From the NCBI GenBank assembly GCA_947476465.1, contig CANJQN010000040.1, forward strand, positions 1 to 39,966: a stretch of 39,966 nt of DNA, written 5' to 3'. The first letter of the stretch is position 1. Every line of letters begins with the position of its first letter. Source of the DNA: Comamonadaceae bacterium (GTDB lineage Bacteria; Pseudomonadota; Gammaproteobacteria; Burkholderiales; Burkholderiaceae_C). Positions 1 through 7,493 of the stretch are shown here, piece after piece. A program made the translations under genes and the position numbers. The notes under the pieces were generated by a model, which was given only the letters and a program-made list of their open reading frames with translations, was not told the DNA's origin and ran no database searches.

Positions 1-632
1 CCCCCCGCGTCCCGCTGGTTGGGCCAAACGGGGACACAACGGGGGGGCCCGGCGGCCTTGAAATCGGCTCTTGCACTCAGCAGGTTGTTCGCCGTCCGGT
101 CCGCCACCGCGTGGCGAACGAGCCCCTCCAGTGAGTCGAGTTGGGCGCTTGCGAATTTGGTTCCGTTCAGGGACTGCAGGCCGTCCTGCAGCGTGCTCAT
201 TTGCGCCGGGGACAAGTTGCGCAAGTGAATGCGCAGCCGCTCCGAAAGAACCGCAGCGTTCGGCCCGGCGTTGCCGCCTGCATCGCCAACGCTTCCAAGG
301 AGCACGGCGGCGGCCTCGGTGGCTCGATCGGCACACGCTGCGGCACGCGATATGTCGACTTGGCTTCCTTGCGACAGCAGACCGAGCAGCTCGCCGGTCG
401 CGTCGCTCAGTGCGCGCGTAGTGACCCGTGCGCTGGCATCGACTCTGGCCGGGTTCGCCTTGTCGAGGACAGCGTTGTACAAACTGCTGACCACCTTCTC
501 CGCGAGCTTCGTCAGCCCGCTCGCACGCGGCACGGCGGCTTTCTCGGCCGCGACATGCCGGCCGCCCAATCGGCCCATCGGGCTGTCGCCGAAGTCGTGC
601 TGAACGTACTTGAGCCCTCGTATCGCGTCCAT
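1..632 (-). CDS. Hypothetical protein, 3' end cut by the window edge
   Basis: The minus strand is open from an ATG at 632-630 to base 1 without a stop, giving at least 210 residues. AGGAG at 638-642 lies five bases before the ATG and supports this start. The visible product is soluble, Ala/Leu/Ser-rich and predicted largely helical, with no signal peptide or membrane segment. Around residues 138-142 it has a turn of the type LSPAQ between helices. Similar turns occur in the two unrecognised proteins at 31934-34809 (FSPQQ, LTAPQ), but I see no alignable homology. The extreme end near bases 1-50 is C/G-run-rich, so the last residues may be affected by a frameshift or assembly error. No known family is recognised. 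The open plus-strand frames across this stretch have no ribosome site and look like GC-rich shadows. Confidence 0.6.
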   Translation of the reverse strand, partial: MDAIRGLKYVQHDFGDSPMGRLGGRHVAAEKAAVPRASGLTKLAEKVVSSLYNAVLDKANPARVDASARVTTRALSDATGELLGLLSQGSQVDISRAAACADRATEAAAVLLGSVGDAGGNAGPNAAVLSERLRIHLRNLSPAQMSTLQDGLQSLNGTKFASAQLDSLEGLVRHAVADRTANNLLSARADFKAAGPPRCVPVWPNQRDAG

Positions 633-635
633 CCT

Positions 636-655
636 GGCTCCTGGAAACAGGAACC
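636..655 (-). promoter_or_regulatory. Possible hairpin covering the ribosome-binding site of the edge gene
   Basis: On the minus-strand transcript an 8-bp stem (GGUUCCUG paired with CAGGAGCC, one G-U pair) closes a 4-base loop. The 3' arm contains the AGGAG ribosome site, and the stem ends three bases before the ATG at 632. Such a fold could limit translation initiation. It is short and may be coincidental. Confidence 0.3.
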
Positions 656-820
656 ATCGTGGCATCTTTCCGGAAGACAAGCAACACACTTGCCTCACTT
701 TCACCACCAGACCTTGTCCATCCGTGTGGCACGGCGCACGGCCTCGGTAGGCCCCAGATCCGGCCACTCCGGGCCATGCTGGCGGGCATGGCGCACGCGT
801 CGCCGCAGCGGCGAGACTGG

Positions 821-931
821 GCCCTGGCCGAGATCGACCACATGCCCGCCCATCTCCAGCACGACCACCGGCAGGCTCAGGGCCAGGGCGATCCAGAAAC
901 GCCGCGTCATGTCGCGCAGCTGCCGGCTGTC
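821..931 (-). pseudogene. Relic of a copper-translocating P-type ATPase (CopA-like)
   Basis: Just downstream of the dehydrogenase stop, a minus-strand frame encodes about 37 residues that match the conserved segment of copper P-type ATPases entering the membrane helix before the actuator domain: LRDMTRRFWIALALSLP, then VVVLEMGGH. This segment normally lies some 100-200 residues into a protein of 700-800 residues. Here it has no start of its own, nothing recognisable on either side, and none of the ATPase catalytic motifs (DKTGT, CPC, GDGxND). It is therefore a decayed fragment left by deletion or rearrangement. The rest of 633-951 holds nothing else I recognise. Confidence 0.6.
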
Positions 932-951
932 GCCGGCCTCGCCAGGGGCGA

Positions 952-1713
952 TTACCGCGCCGTGAAGCCGCCGTCGGCCGCCAGCACGGTGCCGGTGACG
1001 AAGCTGGCGCGCGGCGACAGCAGGAACAGCACCGCTTCGGCGATCTCTTCGGGCTTGCCGAGCCGGCCAACGGCGTGCAAGGCGATGATCGGATCGAGCT
1101 CTGAAGACGGCAGCCGGCGCAGCAGCGGTGTGTCGATGTAGCCCGGCGCAACGGCGTTGATCCGCAGGCCCCGAGCAGAATAAGCCAGAGCGGCGGTGCG
1201 CGTCATGCCGGAGACACCGTGCTTGGCTGCCGTGTAGGCAGGCGAATGAGGTGAGCCGACCAGCCCCAGCACCGAGCCGATGTTCACGATGGCCGAGACC
1301 GGCTGCTGCAGCATCAGCGGGATCTGGGCGCGCATGGCGTAGAAGACGCCGTTGAGGTCGATGTTGATCACGCGATGCCAGTCCTCCAGCGAGGCGTCGG
1401 CCAATGGTGCGCGCGTGGCCCCGCCAACGCCGGCGTTGTTGACCGCCATGTGCAGCGCGCCGAAGTGGGCCGCCACCTCGCCGGTGACGCGCTCGACCGC
1501 AGCGGCATCGCTCATCTCGACGCACCAGGTTCGGGTTTGAGCGCCGCTGGGGTCGAGCTCGCGGGCAGCCGCGTCGACGCCGGGGCCGTTGATGTCGAGC
1601 ATCGCGACGCGGGCGCCGCGCGCGAGCAGCAGCCGGGTGGTGGCCAGGCCGATGCCCGACGCGGCGCCGGAGACCAGCGCGACCTTGCCTTCGAATTCAG
1701 GAGTGTGGTTCAT
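952..1713 (-). CDS. Short-chain dehydrogenase/reductase (SDR), classical type
   Basis: A 253-residue NAD(P)-dependent oxidoreductase of the classical SDR family, cytosolic. From the chosen ATG at 1713, the cofactor-binding glycine motif SGAASGIG is at residues 15-22, NNAG at 92-95, the catalytic Ser at 147 (NIGS), and Tyr160/Lys164 in YTAAK. The C-terminal region ends GTVLAADGGF, as in FabG-like SDRs. The substrate cannot be deduced. The ATG at 1713 begins an N-terminus of normal SDR length. An ATG at 1728 and a TTG at 1779 would add residues before the usual family start, and none has a clear ribosome site. It is transcribed in the same direction as the ABC importer, 104 bases downstream, so co-transcription is possible but a selenium role is unsupported. 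Confidence 0.88.
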   Translation of the reverse strand: MNHTPEFEGKVALVSGAASGIGLATTRLLLARGARVAMLDINGPGVDAAARELDPSGAQTRTWCVEMSDAAAVERVTGEVAAHFGALHMAVNNAGVGGATRAPLADASLEDWHRVINIDLNGVFYAMRAQIPLMLQQPVSAIVNIGSVLGLVGSPHSPAYTAAKHGVSGMTRTAALAYSARGLRINAVAPGYIDTPLLRRLPSSELDPIIALHAVGRLGKPEEIAEAVLFLLSPRASFVTGTVLAADGGFTAR

Positions 1714-1817
1714 CGTATGAGTAGACATGCATATGGTTAACTGGCGCACGAGCGTACCCGTCGGCTTGGCGACCGTCAACGCAGCAAACCCAAGGATTCA
1801 CAACGCAGCCGACTTGA

Positions 1818-2651
1818 TTAGCGTGACATCACCCGCCGCGCCGCATGGCTGGCCGCATCCACCCCCAGCACCAGCGCCAGCACCGCCAGCAGTACGGTGC
1901 TGGTCTGGGCCATCTGGAACAGCCCCAGGTGAAAGGCCAGCATCTGGCCCAGGCCGCCGGCGCCCACCACACCCAGCACCGAGGCGGCCCGGATGTTGTT
2001 CTCCCAGCGGTACAGGGTGTAGCTCACCAGCTGCGGCAATACCTGCGGCAAGGTGGCGTACAGCAGCACCCTGCCCTCGCCCACGCCCCGCGCGCGCAGG
2101 GCGAAACCCGGGCCTTCGGGCGCGTTTTCGATGGCCTCGGCAAACAGCCGCCCCAGCACGCCGGTGGTGTGCAACGCCAGGGCCAGGGTGCCGGCCAGCG
2201 GGCCGAGCCCGGCCGCCACCATGAGCAGGGCCGCCCACATCAGCTCAGGGACGCTGCGCAAGGCATTGAGCACCAGCCGGCTCGCACCGCGCCAGCGGGC
2301 CGCATCGCCCGCGTGGGTGCGGCTGGCGGGCAAGGCCAAGAGCAGTCCGAACACCACCGCCAGCAGCGTGCCGATGACCGACATGGCCAGCGTCTCCAGC
2401 GTCGCGGGCAGCAGGCGCCACAGGAATGCGGCGTCGCCCGCCGGGGACGCCAGTTCGGCCAGAAAGCGCCCCATGCGGGCCGGCGCATCGCCCGACACCA
2501 GCCGCGCCCACTGCAGGTCGAGCGAGTGAAAGCACAGGCCCACCAGCCCCAGCAACACGATCACGAAAACCATGCCCTTGAGACGAGCCGCGCGCAGGGC
2601 CGCGGGAAGGCGCAGGGCTTGCGAAGCGGCGGGTGGGGTGTGGCCGTTCAT
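1818..2651 (-). CDS. PhnE-type ABC transporter permease (second copy), putative selenium importer
   Basis: This 277-residue inner-membrane permease has about six hydrophobic segments and the binding-protein-dependent transport permease signature. The stretch EAIENAPEGPGFALRARG is the cytoplasmic coupling region contacting the ATPase. It resembles PhnE of phosphonate importers. It starts six bases after the upstream permease stop and is the last gene of the importer, so the two permeases probably form a heterodimer. The phosphonate family is also used for other oxyanions. Because senA, senB and selD are next door and no C-P lyase gene is present, a selenium substrate (selenate, selenite or an organoselenium compound) is the inference, not something the sequence proves. 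Ends with a short basic tail. Confidence 0.85.
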   Translation of the reverse strand: MNGHTPPAASQALRLPAALRAARLKGMVFVIVLLGLVGLCFHSLDLQWARLVSGDAPARMGRFLAELASPAGDAAFLWRLLPATLETLAMSVIGTLLAVVFGLLLALPASRTHAGDAARWRGASRLVLNALRSVPELMWAALLMVAAGLGPLAGTLALALHTTGVLGRLFAEAIENAPEGPGFALRARGVGEGRVLLYATLPQVLPQLVSYTLYRWENNIRAASVLGVVGAGGLGQMLAFHLGLFQMAQTSTVLLAVLALVLGVDAASHAARRVMSR

Positions 2652-2657
2652 GGACGG

Positions 2658-3497
2658 TCAGGCCAGGTGGCGCCGCAGCAGCGCGCTCAGGCGATCGGTG
2701 AGGGCGACCAGCAGCATGAAGACCGCCAGCAGCGTGCAGACCTCCGAGCCACTGAACATCTTCATGGCGTTGTCCAGTTGCTGGCCGAGCCCTCCGGCGC
2801 CAACGAAGCCCAGCACCGCCGACGAGCGGATGGCGCATTCCCAGCGGTACACCGTGTAGCTGGTGAGTTCGGCCGCGTTGTGCGGCAGCAGGCCGTAGAA
2901 GAAGGCCTGCAAGCGGCCGGCACCGTTGCGCAGCAGCGCCGCTGCGGCAAAGCCCTCGCCGCTTTCGAGGATCTCGGCGTAGACCTTGCCCAGCATCCCA
3001 GCGTAGGTGAGCGCGATGGCCAGCACGCCGGCTGTCGGCCCCAGGCCGACCACCCGCACGAACACCAGCGCCCAGATCAACTCGGGCACGCTGCGCAGCA
3101 CCACCAGCAGCGCGCGCACGCTCCACCGCGCAAGCCCCGGCCCCACGGCCATGCGCCCGGCCAGTCCCGACAGCGACAGGCCACGCACCGACAGCAGGGC
3201 CAGCGGCACCGCCAGCACCAGGGCCAGGCTCAGGCCGGCGGTGGCGATGGCGACGGTGCGCCAGGTCTCGCGCGCGACCAGCGCCAGGAACTCGGCATCC
3301 AGGCGCGGCGAGAGGAACTCGCCCAGAAACCGCAGCGCCGGACGCAGGCTGTCTGGCGTGAACAGCAGCCAAGGCTGGAACTCGGCCACCACCAGCAGCG
3401 GCCACAGCAACGCCGCGGTGGCCAGCAGCCAAAACACCCGCATGCGCAGCGCCGGGTCGCGGCGCGGCATGGGCAATGCTGGAGCGGCGGCGCCCAT
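2658..3497 (-). CDS. PhnE-type ABC transporter permease (first copy), putative selenium importer
   Basis: This 279-residue inner-membrane permease is homologous to the next gene downstream. It has an N-terminal hydrophobic helix after a basic leader, a long periplasmic loop (residues roughly 45-85), and then a permease core with the coupling-helix region around EILESGEGFAAAALLRNGAG. Both copies share the sequence SYTVYRWE/SYTLYRWE followed by a VLG(F/V)VGAGGLGQ segment, showing that they arose by duplication. The ATG at 3497 lies two bases after the ATPase stop, implying translational coupling. Substrate assignment to selenium rests on the neighbouring sen genes. Confidence 0.85.
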   Translation of the reverse strand: MGAAAPALPMPRRDPALRMRVFWLLATAALLWPLLVVAEFQPWLLFTPDSLRPALRFLGEFLSPRLDAEFLALVARETWRTVAIATAGLSLALVLAVPLALLSVRGLSLSGLAGRMAVGPGLARWSVRALLVVLRSVPELIWALVFVRVVGLGPTAGVLAIALTYAGMLGKVYAEILESGEGFAAAALLRNGAGRLQAFFYGLLPHNAAELTSYTVYRWECAIRSSAVLGFVGAGGLGQQLDNAMKMFSGSEVCTLLAVFMLLVALTDRLSALLRRHLA

Positions 3498-3499
3498 GG

Positions 3500-4339
3500 T
3501 CAGCGGCAGTACACCACGACCGGGTCGGGGGCGGGCCCGGCGCCTTCATCCGTCCCGGCCGCGGGAGCGGCCCCTTCGAGCTCGTCGAGCCGGCCCTGGT
3601 AAAGCGCCCGCAGGTGCTCGGGCGTCACCGCCTGCGCCGGCAGGTCGAAGGCGAGCGCACCGGCACGCAGGCCGATCACCCGCGGGAAGTGGCGCAGCGC
3701 CATCGGCACATCGTGCAGGGTGCACAGCAAGGTGGCGCCCCGCTCGCGCGCCGCGCCGGTGAGCGAGGTCAGGGCCTGGGCGGCACGCGCCGGGTCGAGT
3801 GCCGACAAAGGCTCGTCCACCAGAAGCAATTGCGCCCGTGCCACCAGCGCACGCGCCAGCCCGACGCGCTGGCGCTCGCCGCCGGAAAGCCGGTCGACCC
3901 GGTCGAACAGTTTGTCGGCCAGGTCGAAGTGGGCCAGTGCCGCATCGGCCTCGGCCAGGGCCGTGGGCACCAGCAGGCTGCGCAGGCTCTCCCACAGGCC
4001 AATGCGCGGCAGGCGCCCGGCCAGCACGGCGGTGACCACCCGCTGGCGAGCCGGCAGCGGCGGCACCTGCGGCGCCAGGAAAACATCGGCGCGCAAACGC
4101 TGCAAGGCGCGGGCGGACAGGCGCCACGGGTCGCGCCCATCGAGCCGCAACTGGCCGGCGGACGGTCGCAGCGCGCACGCGGCGGCGTGCAGCAAGGTGG
4201 TCTTGCCGGAGCCGGAGGGGCCGATCACGGCCACCTGCTCACCCGCGCCGACGGCCAGGTCCAGCGGACCCAGCGCGGGTGCGGCGCTGCGGGAGGCGGC
4301 TGGGTGGCGCAGGGCCACGCCGTCCAGTTCGAGCTTCAA
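3500..4339 (-). CDS. PhnC-type ABC transporter ATP-binding protein, putative selenium importer
   Basis: The ATPase subunit of the importer, about 279 residues. From the proposed TTG start, Walker A GPSGSGKT is at 40-47, the Q-loop Gln near 91, the ABC signature LSGGE at 151-155, and Walker B LLLVDE at 171-176, followed by the D-loop SALD. All residues needed for ATP hydrolysis are present. The start is uncertain: after the binding-protein stop at 4360 the frame offers no ATG or GTG, and the TTG at 4339 is the only reasonable codon before the conserved N-terminal strand. No good ribosome site is visible, so translation may depend on coupling with the upstream gene, 20 bases away. The C-terminal about 30 residues are Ala/Pro/Glu-rich and variable. 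Confidence 0.85.
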   Translation of the reverse strand: MKLELDGVALRHPAASRSAAPALGPLDLAVGAGEQVAVIGPSGSGKTTLLHAAACALRPSAGQLRLDGRDPWRLSARALQRLRADVFLAPQVPPLPARQRVVTAVLAGRLPRIGLWESLRSLLVPTALAEADAALAHFDLADKLFDRVDRLSGGERQRVGLARALVARAQLLLVDEPLSALDPARAAQALTSLTGAARERGATLLCTLHDVPMALRHFPRVIGLRAGALAFDLPAQAVTPEHLRALYQGRLDELEGAAPAAGTDEGAGPAPDPVVVYCR

Positions 4340-4359
4340 GGGTGCGGGGGCACGCAGGC

Positions 4360-5232
4360 CTATTTCACCAGGCCGGCGTTGCGCGCGGCCGTCTCGATGC
4401 CGCGGTAGTTCTCGGCACGCGTGGGAAGGAAGCGGGTGGCGCGCTGCAGCTCGAGAATCTCGCGTCCGGCGGGCGTGGTGGGCGTCAGATCCAGGAAGGC
4501 CCGCGTGAGGCGGTCGCGCTGGGCCGCCGGCATGTCGGCATGCACCGTCCAGTTGTAATCGTAGTAGGGCGGCGTGGTGAAGAACACGCGCACCTTGGCG
4601 GCATCGACCTTCTTGTCGGCTACCAGGCGCTCCCACACCGAGATGTTGAGCGCACCGGCGTCGACCTTGCCCGCGGCGACCGCGGCGACGGTGGCATCGT
4701 GCGCGCCGGAATAGGCCACGCGGCGCAGGTCCTTGTCGGGATCGACGCCGGCAGCCAGCAGGAAGCTGCGCGGCATCAGATGCCCCGAGGTGCTGGACTG
4801 CGAACCGAAGCTCAGTGTCTTGCCCTTGAGGTCGGCCAGGCCGCGGATGCCCGCCTCGGTCGTGATGAACACCGAGCGGAACTTCTCGTCTTCCTCGCGT
4901 TGCACCAGCGGAATGACCTTGCCGCCTGAGCGCTGGTGCGCCTGCACGAAGGTGAAGCCGCCGAACCAGGCCAGGTCCACCTGCTGGTTGACCAGGGCTT
5001 CGACGGCGGCGGCATAGTCGGTGACGGGGGTGTATTCCACCTTGGCGTCCAGGCGCTGCTCCAGGTAGCGCATCAGCGGGCCGGCCTTGCGGGCCAGCTC
5101 GGTGGGCGATTCGTCCGGGATGGCGGTGACCCGAAACGGGCGACCCTGTGCCAAGGAGGTCAGCGGGGTGACACCGGCGAGCGCGGTGGCCGCCAGCATG
5201 ACGCGACGGGAAACAGTCGTTGAATGTGTCAT
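4360..5232 (-). CDS. PhnD-type periplasmic binding protein, putative selenium compound importer
   Basis: This 290-residue periplasmic solute-binding protein belongs to the phosphonate-binding (PhnD) superfamily. Residues 1-29 form a signal peptide with a twin Arg (SRRVMLA), a hydrophobic core and likely cleavage after LAQ. The Tat-like look is suggestive only. The mature part begins with FRVTAIPDESP, close to the family motif G-x-x-P, and contains DLAWFGGFTFVQAH and GSQSSTSGHLMP, the loops that bind the oxyanion. From memory, a TIGRFAM family for a putative selenate ABC-transporter binding protein co-occurs with selenium genes, and this fits its context. It is the first importer gene after senA (75-base gap). 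The ATG at 5232 is preferred over an upstream in-frame ATG at 5250 because it gives a normal signal peptide. Confidence 0.85.
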   Translation of the reverse strand: MTHSTTVSRRVMLAATALAGVTPLTSLAQGRPFRVTAIPDESPTELARKAGPLMRYLEQRLDAKVEYTPVTDYAAAVEALVNQQVDLAWFGGFTFVQAHQRSGGKVIPLVQREEDEKFRSVFITTEAGIRGLADLKGKTLSFGSQSSTSGHLMPRSFLLAAGVDPDKDLRRVAYSGAHDATVAAVAAGKVDAGALNISVWERLVADKKVDAAKVRVFFTTPPYYDYNWTVHADMPAAQRDRLTRAFLDLTPTTPAGREILELQRATRFLPTRAENYRGIETAARNAGLVK

Positions 5233-5307
5233 GAGAATTTGAATGAACAAGTGCCGCTGTAGAGAGGCAGCGGCTGGCCGGAATTAGAACCGATCGGCCC
5301 GCGGCGT

Positions 5308-6510
5308 TCAGGCACAGCTTCGAAAGCCCGCAAGGATGTCGTGCCGGTGCGGCTCGAAGAAATTGCGATAGCGCGGGTGCGCCATGCAGGCCGAGGTGAC
5401 GGCGCTGGCGCCACGCAACACGGTGCGTGTGCCGAACCAGGGTTGCGAGTAATCGCGGTAGGGGTGCGGCCGAAAGCCTGGGAAGGGCTCGAAGGCCGAC
5501 GCGGTCCATTCCCAGACGGCGCCCCAGTCAAAGCCCGGCGCGCTGAGCGCGGCGCACTCCCATTGGGCCTCGCTCGGCAGGCGGCGCCCGGCCCATCGGC
5601 ACCAGGCCTGGGCTTCGTACAGGCTCAGATGCGAGGCGGGTGCGGGCCCTTGCGGAAACTTCGGGTCGCCCGGCCGCGCGGCCTGGCGCCAGACCCAGCC
5701 TTCGTCGCTCCACCAGCGCCGATCGGCATGGCCGCCGGCCTGTACGAAGGCCTGCCAGCGGCTCCAGGACACGGGCTGCGCATCGATCTCGAAGGCCCGC
5801 AGCGGCACCGGATGCGCCTGCAGTTCGTTGTCAAAGGCGAAGCCGGGGCCGGCGCTGCCCAGATGCCACTCGCAGGCCGCGACGCGCAGGGTGTCGGGCA
5901 ACGCCTGCGGCTGGGGCACCTGGGGCGCCGGCGCCTCGGCCTCGAAACCGAGCGCATGAGCCATGTAACACGCGGCCTCCGCATGCATCGCCTCGTGCAT
6001 GCAGGCCAGGCGGAAGAAATAAAGCGCGGCATCGTCCGCGTCGGGTGGCAGCGCATCCAGCAGGCGCAGGGTCTCGGCGCGCACCGCCGCCATCCAGGCG
6101 CGCGTGGCGTCCAGGGAGGGCAGGCTCAGGCGCCAGCGGGTGTCGTGGGCTACGCGGCTGGAGTCATAGAAGGTGTCGGCGCCCGCCAGCTCGCACGCCG
6201 GGCGCGGCGCGTCGGGGTCGGCGCGGTCGCCGAGGTGGCGCTGCGGGTTGCGCGCGATCCACCACTGCTCGAACCAGGCCACATGCCCCAGCTCCCAGCG
6301 CGGCGGGTTCAGTCCCGGGGCCAGCGGCACCGCCAGAGACGGCCCGAGCGCCGCTTCATAGACTGCGGCCAAGCGCAGAGTACGGGCGCGCTCAGCCAGC
6401 AAAGCCGCGCGTACGTCGTCGCGTGCGCCACAGCGCAGGCGCTGGGCGGCATCAAAAGCGCGACGTTCGGTCGCGGCGGCGCTATAACTGGGCGGTGCAA
6501 AAGCGTCCAT
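5308..6510 (-). CDS. senA: Selenoneine synthase SenA
   Basis: A 400-residue non-heme iron enzyme related to EgtB. In the known pathway SenA joins hercynine (trimethylhistidine) with the selenosugar made by SenB, using O2, on the way to selenoneine. The N-terminal DinB-like half carries the three-His iron site: His76 in ELGHVAWFEQWW, and His172 and His176 in the HEAMH motif. The C-terminal half (about 205-400) is a formylglycine-generating-enzyme/sulfatase-modifying fold ending in a typical GFRS segment. SenA is told from EgtB mainly by context: senB and selD lie directly opposite. No egtD homologue making hercynine is in the window. Its ATG lies 16 bases inside the divergent senB frame. An EgtB-type ergothioneine enzyme is the main alternative. 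Confidence 0.88.
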   Translation of the reverse strand: MDAFAPPSYSAAATERRAFDAAQRLRCGARDDVRAALLAERARTLRLAAVYEAALGPSLAVPLAPGLNPPRWELGHVAWFEQWWIARNPQRHLGDRADPDAPRPACELAGADTFYDSSRVAHDTRWRLSLPSLDATRAWMAAVRAETLRLLDALPPDADDAALYFFRLACMHEAMHAEAACYMAHALGFEAEAPAPQVPQPQALPDTLRVAACEWHLGSAGPGFAFDNELQAHPVPLRAFEIDAQPVSWSRWQAFVQAGGHADRRWWSDEGWVWRQAARPGDPKFPQGPAPASHLSLYEAQAWCRWAGRRLPSEAQWECAALSAPGFDWGAVWEWTASAFEPFPGFRPHPYRDYSQPWFGTRTVLRGASAVTSACMAHPRYRNFFEPHRHDILAGFRSCA

Positions 6511-7493
6511 CGACCGTCATCGTAAGCCCCGCCCCGCCGGGCGCCAACAATGGCAATGCGCAAACGGCTGCGCGCTGGCGGCAACTGCTGGCACCCAGGT
6601 ACGCCGCCCGCATCGTGCAGCATTGGTCGCCACAGGACGACCAGGGCGAGTCGGTCATGCTGGCATTGCATGCGCGCCGCTCAGCGGATTCGGTGGCCGC
6701 CTGGGCACAGGCGCGCGGGCCGCGCGGACTGGCGGTGGTGCTGACCGGCACCGACCTCTACCAGGACCTGGCCATCAGCAGCCAGGCGCGTCAGTCGTTA
6801 CGACTGTCGCAACAAGTGGTGGTGCTCCAGCAACTGGGCCTCAAGGCGCTGCCCGCCGAGCATCGGCCCCGCGCACGGGTGATTTACCAATCGACGCCCG
6901 CGCGCCGCATGCTCGACAAGACAGACAGACGGCTGCGCGTGGTGATGTGCGGCCACCTGCGGGAGGTCAAGAGTCCGCAGACCCTGTTCGAAGCGGCGCG
7001 GCGGCTGGCCGGGCGCGGCGACATCCGCATCGACCACATCGGCGACGCGGCCGAGCCGCACTGGGCCGACCAGGCCCGCGCCACTGAAGCCGCGGCGCCC
7101 GGTTACCGCTGGCTCGGCGGCCTGCCCCACGGCCGCACGCGCCAGGCGATCCAGCGCGCCCACCTGCTGGTGCACACCAGTGCGATGGAAGGCGGCGCCC
7201 ACGTGATCATGGAAGCGGTGCGCAGCGGCACGCCGGTGCTGGCCTCCCGGGTGGACGGCAACGTGGGCATGCTGGGGGCCGACTACGCCGGCTATTTCGA
7301 GCACGGCGACGCTGCCGGGCTGGCCGCGCTGCTCGTGCGCTGCCGCGATGAGCAAATGGTCGGGCCGAATGACCCGCATGCACCCCTGCTCGCGCAGCTG
7401 CGGCGACAATGCGATCTACGCGCCGCGCTGTTCGCGCCCGAGACCGAACGTGCGGCACTGCTTCAACTCGTCGACGACCTGCTCCTGCCATGA
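6495..7493 (+). CDS. senB: Selenosugar synthase SenB
   Basis: A 332-residue cytosolic enzyme of the glycosyltransferase-B fold (TIGR04348-type). SenB uses selenophosphate and a UDP-activated N-acetylhexosamine to form a C-Se bond, giving the selenosugar that SenA uses. Visible features are an N-terminal PAPPGANNGN loop (residues 12-21), a GHLREVKSP donor-site turn (153-161) and a nucleotide-sugar E-x7-E motif at Glu232/Glu240 within MEGGAHVIMEA. GTG at 6495 is the first plausible start that keeps the conserved N-terminus. No ribosome site precedes it, but a TATAAC hexamer at 6483-6488 would place transcription initiation close to the GTG, so a leaderless message is possible. The stop overlaps the selD start (ATGA). 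Confidence 0.88.
   Translation: MQKRPSTVIVSPAPPGANNGNAQTAARWRQLLAPRYAARIVQHWSPQDDQGESVMLALHARRSADSVAAWAQARGPRGLAVVLTGTDLYQDLAISSQARQSLRLSQQVVVLQQLGLKALPAEHRPRARVIYQSTPARRMLDKTDRRLRVVMCGHLREVKSPQTLFEAARRLAGRGDIRIDHIGDAAEPHWADQARATEAAAPGYRWLGGLPHGRTRQAIQRAHLLVHTSAMEGGAHVIMEAVRSGTPVLASRVDGNVGMLGADYAGYFEHGDAAGLAALLVRCRDEQMVGPNDPHAPLLAQLRRQCDLRAALFAPETERAALLQLVDDLLLP

Noticed and set aside
141..965. Long plus-strand open frame at the left edge
   Set aside because: It opposes the minus-strand gene at 1-632 that has an AGGAG site and, further on, the CopA relic. Its composition is Arg/Ala/Gly-rich, as in GC-rich shadow frames, and there is no ribosome site.
701..1525. 274-residue minus-strand frame overlapping the dehydrogenase
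   Set aside because: Only its last part (821-931) holds a real family match, the CopA relic; the rest is the shadow of the SDR gene in another frame.
1714..1817. Palindromic ATGCAT/GTTAAC sites near the dehydrogenase start as a TetR-type operator
   Set aside because: Both are six-base palindromes that do not form one extended symmetric operator, and no regulator gene is nearby.
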